A DNA stretch of 7,916 bases from Flavobacteriaceae bacterium (GTDB lineage Bacteria; Bacteroidota; Bacteroidia; Flavobacteriales; Flavobacteriaceae): contig DAOVTF010000080.1 in assembly GCA_030633225.1 (NCBI GenBank), positions 1-7,916 of the forward strand, in the 5' to 3' direction. Below, in pieces: positions 1 to 5,429 of the stretch (positions within the stretch are counted from its first letter, which is position 1; the number at the start of each line of letters is the position of its first letter). Position numbers and translations under genes: made by a program. A model generated the notes under the pieces. That model ran no database searches. It worked only from the letters and a program-made list of their open reading frames with translations, and was not told where the DNA came from.

Positions 1-455
1 CTTAAAGTTATTAAAGTATTTTTCGATATTTTATTATTATCTGATTTATTTAAAAATCCCGTTTTATAAACCTTATTTATAAATTTTGAACCAAATAATT
101 TAAGCCTTTTTTTATTGAAGCCAGTGGCTGAAGAATCTTCATAAACAAAAAGAATTTGTTTATCATATTTTTCACTTACTTTTTTAATTACTTTTTCCTT
201 TTCAGTAAAAAACAATTGCTTATTCTCTTCAATTTCTTGAGTTTCATTCTTAATATCAACTTCAGATTTTAGAATTGCAAAATCAAAAGGAGCATATAAA
301 TTTTCGTATTGCCAGGGTTTACCTTTTTGAATATTGTATTTAAATTGTCCTCCCTTTGGAAACAAATAAACAATTGTGATTGTAGTAATAATAAAAAGTA
401 CGACTTTATAGATTAAAGCGTGACTTTGATACAATTTATTAATAAAATCCTTCAT
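1..455 (-). CDS. 7TM-HD family (PgpH-like) membrane phosphohydrolase, N-terminal part, cut by window edge
   Basis: Open reading on the minus strand from an ATG at 455-453 to the window edge without a stop, giving 151 residues. The N-terminus MKDFINKLYQSHALIYKVVL leads into one hydrophobic segment at about residues 15-32. The motif LFPKGGQFKYNIQKGKPW (31-48) and ENLYAPFDFAI follow, then a charged, Lys/Glu-rich extracytoplasmic stretch. This matches the start of Bacteroidota proteins annotated as HDIG-domain 7TM receptors: one TM helix, a large external 7TMR-HDED domain, a seven-helix bundle and a cytoplasmic HD domain. The best studied relative, Listeria PgpH, is a c-di-AMP phosphodiesterase. 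The catalytic HD domain lies outside the window, so activity cannot be judged. The start sits 46 bp after the stop of the upstream oxidoreductase gene, with no promoter motif in the gap, so co-transcription is likely. Family assignment is from N-terminal pattern recognition only. Confidence 0.8.
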   Translation of the reverse strand, partial: MKDFINKLYQSHALIYKVVLFIITTITIVYLFPKGGQFKYNIQKGKPWQYENLYAPFDFAILKSEVDIKNETQEIEENKQLFFTEKEKVIKKVSEKYDKQILFVYEDSSATGFNKKRLKLFGSKFINKVYKTGFLNKSDNNKISKNTLITL

Positions 456-501
456 ATAGTGCAATTGGTCTTCAAATGTAAAAATTTAAAAATAAATTGC
501 G

Positions 502-1878
502 CTATTTGTTTAACATATCTTCTAAACGTATGGGCGTTTTTGATAGAATCCAACTTTCGTAAGACTTATATCCAATTTTTTCTTGTAGTTTTTTTGTTTT
601 ACTTAAAATATTATCAATTACAATATCTGGCATTATTTTTTTAGATTGGATTTCTGCCTCAATTTCATCCATTTGTTCTTGAACTTCACTTCTAATGTTT
701 TCATTATAATTCTTCAACCAAATTTCAATTGCATCTTCTTTTAACAAGTGCTCATTAATAATTTTATTGGTCATATCAGCTCCGTGCTTTTTCGATTCTC
801 TAATATTACCTTTACCCGTTACGGCATTTCCAATAGCAAAAACATTGGTAAAGCCAGAAACTTTATACCCGTTTTTATTTTTCATTTTAAGAATCGAATA
901 GTCATAGGGTAATCCTATTATTTTTTCAGGTAAACTACCAATTGATGAAATAACCATAGTAGTTTCAATTTTAAAAGTATCTTCCTTTAAAGGAATTAAT
1001 TTTTGGTCAATTAATTTGTTTTTATGAAAAATAACCCCTTCTAATTTTCCGTTATTTTCAATTTTTTCCAAAGGAGAACTTAACGGAATAAATTGAAACA
1101 TAAAATTTTCAGCATATTTCTTTAATAGCTTGTCTGAAACTTCTCTTGCTTTAAGAATGCTTTCTTTGGAATTATCTCTAGGAGTTTTTAATGGCATATC
1201 TGCCGCATTTCTTCTGTAAACTAATTGCATTCCTTTAAGTTTTAAATCCTTTAAAGTAAGATGCAATTCATTTAATATTTTTAAAATCCCTTTCTTTTCA
1301 AAAGTAAATAAATCAATATCTAAACCCTTATGTTTTAATAAAGCATTTTGTACCAATTCAATCATTCCTAATTTCATCACATCAAGTGAAGATAATCCAC
1401 CACCAATTACGACAGTTCCGTCTTTTATATTAAAATCTGGCCCATTATAATTAGGTTCGTGTTTATGATTATACCAGTACAATAATGCATTTTGGTAAAT
1501 CAAACCCTTATCGATAAATTTATTGATATCATTTACAGGTAAGTCCCTATCTTTCCATGCTCCATTGGCTAAAATTATAACTGTAAACCCCCAATTATTC
1601 ACCAAATCATCAAAAGAAATATCTCTTCCAATTTTAACATTCGGAACAAATCGTATATTTTCATGATTTAACTTTTGGTCAATATTTTGTTCTTGCTTAT
1701 TTCTTAAATTAATATGCCATTTAGGTAAGCCATCTTCAATTTTTCCGTAGGGCAAACTATTCATTTCAAAAATAACTACACGATATCCTTTTTCCGCTAA
1801 AATAAAAGCTGCTTCTGAACCTGAAATTGAACCACCAATAATAGCTATATAGTGTTTCTTACTAGAATTATCGATCAT
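502..1878 (-). CDS. FAD/NAD(P)-dependent oxidoreductase, adrenodoxin reductase/GltD-like fold
   Basis: 458 residues. The N-terminal FAD-binding Rossmann motif is IAIIGGSISGSEAA (11-24), with the adenosine-ribose-binding acid in VVIFEMN (Glu38). LPYGKIEDGLPKW (42-54) corresponds to the P(F/Y)G..R.G.AP motif of ferredoxin-NADP reductases of the adrenodoxin-reductase class. A second dinucleotide fold, GTVVIGGGLSSLDVMK (154-169), should bind NAD(P)H. YRRNAADMP (221-229) resembles the YRR...MP motif of the glutamate synthase small subunit, and NVFAIGNAVTGKGNI (345-359) is the C-terminal FAD-contacting segment. The protein has no N-terminal 4Fe-4S cysteine cluster, so it is not a whole GltD. About 80 C-terminal residues (379-458) are charged and probably helical. 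The electron partner is unknown; ferredoxin or an Fe-S protein is plausible by fold. The start is chosen because the fold begins ten residues later. It is divergent from the thiolase gene and probably co-transcribed with the downstream HD-family gene. Confidence 0.85.
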   Translation of the reverse strand: MIDNSSKKHYIAIIGGSISGSEAAFILAEKGYRVVIFEMNSLPYGKIEDGLPKWHINLRNKQEQNIDQKLNHENIRFVPNVKIGRDISFDDLVNNWGFTVIILANGAWKDRDLPVNDINKFIDKGLIYQNALLYWYNHKHEPNYNGPDFNIKDGTVVIGGGLSSLDVMKLGMIELVQNALLKHKGLDIDLFTFEKKGILKILNELHLTLKDLKLKGMQLVYRRNAADMPLKTPRDNSKESILKAREVSDKLLKKYAENFMFQFIPLSSPLEKIENNGKLEGVIFHKNKLIDQKLIPLKEDTFKIETTMVISSIGSLPEKIIGLPYDYSILKMKNKNGYKVSGFTNVFAIGNAVTGKGNIRESKKHGADMTNKIINEHLLKEDAIEIWLKNYNENIRSEVQEQMDEIEAEIQSKKIMPDIVIDNILSKTKKLQEKIGYKSYESWILSKTPIRLEDMLNK

Positions 1879-1922
1879 AAAATATGTTGTTTTTGATTTT
1901 GGATGAATATAATATTAATTTT

Positions 1923-1930
1923 CAAAATAA
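1923..1930 (-). promoter_or_regulatory. Weak candidate -7 element for the oxidoreductase gene
   Basis: On the minus strand this reads TTATTTTG, one mismatch from the Bacteroidota -7 consensus TAnnTTTG, 44 bp upstream of the ATG. I see no TTG at the expected -33 distance, so support is weak. Confidence 0.2.
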
Positions 1931-1932
1931 AT

Positions 1933-1948
1933 GGTAATAAAAATTACC
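1933..1948. promoter_or_regulatory. Perfect inverted repeat, candidate operator in divergent intergenic region
   Basis: GGTAAT-AAAA-ATTACC is a perfect 6+6 bp inverted repeat with a 4-base centre. It lies 54 bp upstream of the oxidoreductase start and 95 bp upstream of the thiolase start, next to a weak minus-strand -7 motif at 1923-1930. Its size and symmetry suit a dimeric regulator. It has no T-tract and lies between divergent genes, so it is not a terminator. A function as operator is inference; AT-rich DNA produces short palindromes by chance, though the GG/CC ends make this one less trivial. Confidence 0.35.
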
Positions 1949-1987
1949 TAGCCCATATTATATATAATAAAAGTCACTAAAATTAAC

Positions 1988-1995
1988 TACTTTCG
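1988..1995 (+). promoter_or_regulatory. Candidate -7 promoter element for the thiolase gene
   Basis: TACTTTCG differs from the Bacteroidota -7 consensus TAnnTTTG at one position and lies 48 bp before the thiolase ATG, which would give a leader of about 40 bases. No clear -33 TTG is found at the usual spacing. The leader before the ATG is nearly all A/T with no Shine-Dalgarno sequence, as is common in this phylum. Confidence 0.3.
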
Positions 1996-2043
1996 TATAC
2001 TATATAATTTCAAGTAAAATTCAATATATTTAAATCATATATT

Positions 2044-3225
2044 ATGAGTAAAGAAGTGGTAATTGTATCTGCTGTTAGAACTCCCATAGGAAGTTTTTTA
2101 GGCACCTTATCAAATATTTCTGCACCAAAACTAGGAGCAATTGCTATCAAGGGAGCATTGGATAAAATAAGTCTTGATGTAAATTTGATTGACGAAGTAT
2201 ATATGGGAAATGTTGTTCAAGCTGGTGTTGGTCAAGCTCCTGCCAAACAGGCGGCAATATTTGCTGGATTACCAGATACTATTCCGTGTACAACGGTAAA
2301 TAAAGTTTGTGCATCAGGTATGAAAGCCATGATGTTTGCAGCACAAGCTATAAAATGTGGTGATGCTGATATTGTTGTAGCAGGTGGTATGGAAAACATG
2401 AGCATGATACCTCATTATATACAAGCTAGAAAAGGTCAAAAATTTGGTAATCTAAAAATAGCAGATGGATTGCTAAAAGATGGATTAGTTAATGTTTATG
2501 ATGGAAAACATATGGGTACTTGTGGTGATGCGTGTGCTACTGAATATGATTTTACCAGAGAAGATCAAGATAATTTTGCCATTGAATCTTATAATAGATC
2601 TAAAAAAGCATGGAAAGATGGTAAATTTATTGATGAAATAGTTCCAGTTGAAATTCCACAACGAAAAGGAGATCCTATTCTTTTTAACGAAGATGAGGAG
2701 TATAAAAATGTAATCATGGATAAAATTCCAAATTTGAGACCTGCATTTAACAAAGATGGAACCGTAACAGCTGCTAATGCTTCAACATTAAATGATGGAG
2801 CAGCTGCATTAATTTTAATGAGTAAAGAAAAAGCAGAAGAATTAAATTTAAAACCATTAGCCAAAATTAGTGGTTATGCTGATGCATCTCAAGAGCCAGA
2901 ATGGTTTACTACTGCTCCAGCAAAGGCACTACCAAAAGCAATTACCAAGGCAGGCATCGATAAAAGTGATGTGGATTTTTATGAGTTGAACGAAGCTTTT
3001 TCAGTTGTAGGACTAGCGAATATAAAACTTTTAGGTTTAGATCCTGCAAGGGTAAATGTAAATGGTGGAGCTGTTTCATTGGGTCATCCTTTGGGTTGTT
3101 CTGGAGCAAGAATAATGGTTACATTAATTAATGTTTTGAAACAAAACAAAGCAAAAATTGGTGCTGCCGGAATTTGTAATGGAGGTGGTGGTGCAAGTGC
3201 CATGGTAATTGAAAATGTAAATTAG
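2044..3225 (+). CDS. atoB: Acetyl-CoA C-acetyltransferase (thiolase), mitochondrial T2/ACAT1-like
   Basis: 393 residues, the full length of a biosynthetic-type thiolase. It condenses two acetyl-CoA to acetoacetyl-CoA, or cleaves acetoacetyl-CoA, in the cytoplasm. The nucleophile Cys89 lies in VNKVCASGMKA (85-95), NEAF is at 316-319, His348 is in GGAVSLGHPLGCSGAR (341-356), and Cys378 is in GICNGGGGASAM (376-387). The positions match the Zoogloea numbering Cys89/His348/Cys378 exactly. Many stretches recall human mitochondrial ACAT1: GSFLGTLS, MGNVVQAGVGQAP, CTTVNKVCASGMKA, SYNRSKKAW, DEEYKN, GTVTAANASTLNDGAAAL and EPEWF. Tyr183, Ala243, Ala244, Ala246 and Val344 align with the potassium ligands of ACAT1, and Phe288 replaces the usual bacterial Met. 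It may therefore also accept 2-methylacetoacetyl-CoA from isoleucine breakdown (inference). The ATG at 2044 is the only start placing the conserved N-terminal VVIVSAVRTPIG correctly. The NlpC/P60 gene follows 58 bp downstream on the same strand. Confidence 0.95.
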   Translation: MSKEVVIVSAVRTPIGSFLGTLSNISAPKLGAIAIKGALDKISLDVNLIDEVYMGNVVQAGVGQAPAKQAAIFAGLPDTIPCTTVNKVCASGMKAMMFAAQAIKCGDADIVVAGGMENMSMIPHYIQARKGQKFGNLKIADGLLKDGLVNVYDGKHMGTCGDACATEYDFTREDQDNFAIESYNRSKKAWKDGKFIDEIVPVEIPQRKGDPILFNEDEEYKNVIMDKIPNLRPAFNKDGTVTAANASTLNDGAAALILMSKEKAEELNLKPLAKISGYADASQEPEWFTTAPAKALPKAITKAGIDKSDVDFYELNEAFSVVGLANIKLLGLDPARVNVNGGAVSLGHPLGCSGARIMVTLINVLKQNKAKIGAAGICNGGGGASAMVIENVN

Positions 3226-3283
3226 CATTGAAAAATATGTCAAACATTTCTTTTATAAGCTACTTTATTTATATAAAAATTAT

Positions 3284-4054
3284 ATGAAATTTGGAATTTG
3301 TAATATAAACAGTGTTGCTATTCGCAAAGAACCTAGTAATACGAGTGAAATGGTTTCGCAATTACTATTTGGAGAAACTTTTAAAATTTCAGAATTTAAT
3401 AAGAAATGGATCAAAATATTAACTGATTTCGACAATTATGAAGGTTGGGTTCTAGCAAACCAATTTCTAAAACTTGAAGAAAACCAATATATAGATATCA
3501 ATGCTAATAACTCATATCTTTCAAATGAGTTAGTAACTTTTATATCAAATCAAAACACCAATTTACAAACTTTAACTTTAGGCTCTACTCTACCTTTTTA
3601 TAAAAATAGTAGTTTTAAATTATTGGAGGAAAAATTTGAATATGATGGGGAGTCACTTTCGGGAAAATCAATTAAAAGTAATTTAGTTAGAACTGCACAT
3701 CTATATTTAAACACGCCATTTTTATGGGGAGGTAGAACTCCATTTGGAATTGATTGTTCAGGATTTACTCAAATGGTTTATAAATTAAATGGGTATTCAT
3801 TATTTCGTGATGCATATCAACAGGCAAATCAAGGGGAAGTATTAAGTTTTATAGAAGAAAGTGAAGCTGGTGATTTAGCTTTTTTCGACAACGAAGAAGG
3901 TGAAATTAATCATGTCGGAATTATTTTAGCAAATAATCATATTATTCATTGTTATGGAAAAATTAGAATCGATAGACTAGATCAAAGTGGAATTTATAAT
4001 ATTGATACTAAAAGACATACACATAAGCTTCGGGTTATGAAGCAAATATTTTAA
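3284..4054 (+). CDS. SH3b + NlpC/P60 (C40) peptidase, dipeptidyl-peptidase VI/YkfC-like
   Basis: 256 residues. Residues 1-62 look like a bacterial SH3 domain (AIRKEPSNTSEMVSQLLFGE, then KWIKI and YEGWVLANQF). Residues 70-130 are a less clear second SH3-like unit. The C-terminal NlpC/P60 domain (about 131-256) carries PFLWGGRTPFGIDCSGFTQ with nucleophile Cys158, then EAGDLAFF, INHVGIIL with His210, and HIIHCYG with His222 as the third catalytic residue. The triad is complete. There is no signal peptide, because the SH3 domain begins at residue 1, so the protein is probably cytoplasmic. Architecture and length fit gamma-D-glutamyl-L-diamino-acid endopeptidases of the DPP VI/YkfC group, which cut L-Ala-gamma-D-Glu-diamino acid peptides during murein recycling. 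Substrate specificity is inferred from architecture. It starts 58 bp after the thiolase stop without a recognisable promoter, so a two-gene operon is likely, and it ends just before a strong terminator hairpin. Confidence 0.9.
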   Translation: MKFGICNINSVAIRKEPSNTSEMVSQLLFGETFKISEFNKKWIKILTDFDNYEGWVLANQFLKLEENQYIDINANNSYLSNELVTFISNQNTNLQTLTLGSTLPFYKNSSFKLLEEKFEYDGESLSGKSIKSNLVRTAHLYLNTPFLWGGRTPFGIDCSGFTQMVYKLNGYSLFRDAYQQANQGEVLSFIEESEAGDLAFFDNEEGEINHVGIILANNHIIHCYGKIRIDRLDQSGIYNIDTKRHTHKLRVMKQIF

Positions 4055-4057
4055 AAC

Positions 4058-4087
4058 ATAAAAGGCTACCAAATGGTAGCCTTTTAT
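4058..4087. terminator. Bidirectional intrinsic terminator between convergent genes
   Basis: Left arm ATAAAAGGCTACC (4058-4070), loop AAAT (4071-4074) and right arm GGTAGCCTTTTAT (4075-4087) form a perfect 13-bp stem. The GC-rich core GGCTACC is flanked by A and T runs, so each strand's transcript ends in U-rich sequence after the hairpin. It begins 3 bases after the NlpC/P60 stop and lies 18 bases beyond the TPR gene stop, so it can end both converging transcripts. Confidence 0.9.
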
Positions 4088-4105
4088 AAGATTTGTAAAA
4101 TATAA

Positions 4106-5371
4106 TTACAATTTTAAAGAATCATATTTATTCTTCATTTCCATGAATTTATCATCCATTTCTGCATTTTCATACAAACTCATTAATGTTCTAACGGTAT
4201 CAATATCATCAGGTCTTAAATTATATGCTTTTTCGTAAACTGGTATTACTTCTTTATATAATTTAACTTGTTCTGCCTTAATCTCATCGTATTTATCAAA
4301 ATTACTTAAATTTTTATTCATTCTTTCAACCAATTCTTTGTCTTTATCTAGCATGGCCGATCCCAAATTAACATAAGCATCAACATAATCAGGATTCAAT
4401 TCAATGGCTTTATTATAGTACTCTTTTGCTTTTTCTAAATCTCCTTGCTCACCACTAATAACACCTAGGTTAAAGTATAGAGATGCATTTGTAGGATCTA
4501 ATTTAATTGCTTCATTCATTAATGTTGCAAATTCTTCTTTATTACCAAGTTTAATTTGAATATTAGCTTCTGTTAATATCAAATTAACATCAGTAGGATC
4601 CACTTTTCTTGCCTCTTTTACAGCTTCAATTGCTTTTTCTGTATCCCCTTTTTCAACATGAATCAATGCAATGTTTTTTATAATTGAAGGTCGCTTAGAT
4701 TCAGTTGTAATAGATTTAGGTTCAGTGTATTGTTTAGATTTTACCATTAAATCCATTTGTGTTTTTGATGCCATTTTTTCCACCTGACCTGATTCCATAT
4801 TCTTAGCAGTATACTCAGTTACTATACCTGTATAACCTAAATCTTTTAATTCAATAAAATATTCTAAAGCAGCATCATAATCTTTATCTAAATAAGCTGC
4901 ATTTGACGCATATTCTAAAAAGGCAGTATCCTTTTTGCTCAAATTATAAACTTGATATAATTCAGTTTTAGCTGCACTATAATTTTTATCTTGATAAGAT
5001 TTAATTCCTTTTGAGGATAAATCAGATATCATTGTATTCATAGTTGGTTCAGCCAATTTGGTGTATTTTCCATTAGCACTATTTTCTAATTCAAATACAG
5101 AATTATATGCATCTGCAGCAGTATTATAATTATCAACAGTTGGTGCCGTTTTTGATAATCCAGCATAAGTTTCACCTTTTAAATAATAAAATTTAGCTTT
5201 AGTTTTGTCATCAGCATTAACAATTAAACTTTCAGCTTGATCTATAGATGATTTCGCTGTGGCATAGTCCATTTTCTTTAATGCCTTTTCAGCATCTTTT
5301 AATTCGTTTTTTTGTGCAAAAGTTGTCAAACTAATAAATAAGGTTAACAACAGTAAAATTTGTTTTTTCAT
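4106..5371 (-). CDS. Secreted tetratricopeptide-repeat protein
   Basis: 421 residues. The start MKKQILLLLTLFISLTTFAQ is a Sec signal peptide with probable cleavage after Ala-Gln at residue 20. There is no lipobox cysteine, so the mature protein should be a soluble periplasmic or surface-associated protein. The rest is helical repeats. The clearest TPRs are 229-260 (PSIIKNIALIHVEKGDTEKA), 263-293, and 296-327 (ASLYFNLGVISGEQGDLEKA, then YYNKAIELNPD). A unit starting at 330 (VDAYVNLGSAMLDKD) is stretched by a charged insert at about 343-368. Degenerate repeats cover 22-55, 59-95, 118-150 and 152-180. There is no enzymatic domain, so the likely role is protein-protein scaffolding; partners are unknown. 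It lies 45 bp downstream of gyrA on the same strand, suggesting co-transcription, and ends next to the terminator hairpin. Confidence 0.9.
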   Translation of the reverse strand: MKKQILLLLTLFISLTTFAQKNELKDAEKALKKMDYATAKSSIDQAESLIVNADDKTKAKFYYLKGETYAGLSKTAPTVDNYNTAADAYNSVFELENSANGKYTKLAEPTMNTMISDLSSKGIKSYQDKNYSAAKTELYQVYNLSKKDTAFLEYASNAAYLDKDYDAALEYFIELKDLGYTGIVTEYTAKNMESGQVEKMASKTQMDLMVKSKQYTEPKSITTESKRPSIIKNIALIHVEKGDTEKAIEAVKEARKVDPTDVNLILTEANIQIKLGNKEEFATLMNEAIKLDPTNASLYFNLGVISGEQGDLEKAKEYYNKAIELNPDYVDAYVNLGSAMLDKDKELVERMNKNLSNFDKYDEIKAEQVKLYKEVIPVYEKAYNLRPDDIDTVRTLMSLYENAEMDDKFMEMKNKYDSLKL

Positions 5372-5410
5372 TTTAATATATTCTTAATTTATACTTGGTT
5401 TTAGAGAGTT

Positions 5411-5429
5411 GCAAAATTAATCATTTTGC
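5411..5429. repeat. Small inverted repeat across the gyrA stop codon
   Basis: GCAAAAT (5411-5417), spacer TAATC, ATTTTGC (5423-5429): a perfect 7+7 bp inverted repeat containing the gyrA stop. The hairpin would be weak and has no following U-tract, so it is unlikely to be a full terminator. It overlaps the candidate TPR promoter element. Confidence 0.35.
5412..5419 (-). promoter_or_regulatory. Candidate -7 promoter element for the TPR gene
   Basis: On the minus strand this reads TAATTTTG, an exact match to TAnnTTTG, overlapping the gyrA stop codon and lying 41 bp upstream of the TPR gene ATG. No -33 TTG is found at the expected distance. It could give the TPR gene its own promoter besides read-through from gyrA, but the motif is short and the DNA AT-rich. 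Confidence 0.25.

Noticed and set aside
420..644. Plus-strand open frame of 74 codons
   Set aside because: It runs antisense across the start of the HD-family gene and the end of the oxidoreductase gene, has low-complexity hydrophobic composition, and matches no family I recognise.
1949..2043. AT-rich stretch before the thiolase start as an origin, riboswitch or small RNA
   Set aside because: No DnaA boxes, no aptamer-like pairing and no stable hairpin were visible; it looks like an ordinary AT-rich leader.
2589..2864. Minus-strand open frame inside the thiolase gene
   Set aside because: It is a shadow of a strongly conserved coding region on the other strand, with no recognisable domain.
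3236..3252. Inverted repeat after the thiolase stop (AAATATGT/AACATTT)
   Set aside because: It is imperfect, all A/T apart from single bases, and has no T-tract, so it does not support a terminator.
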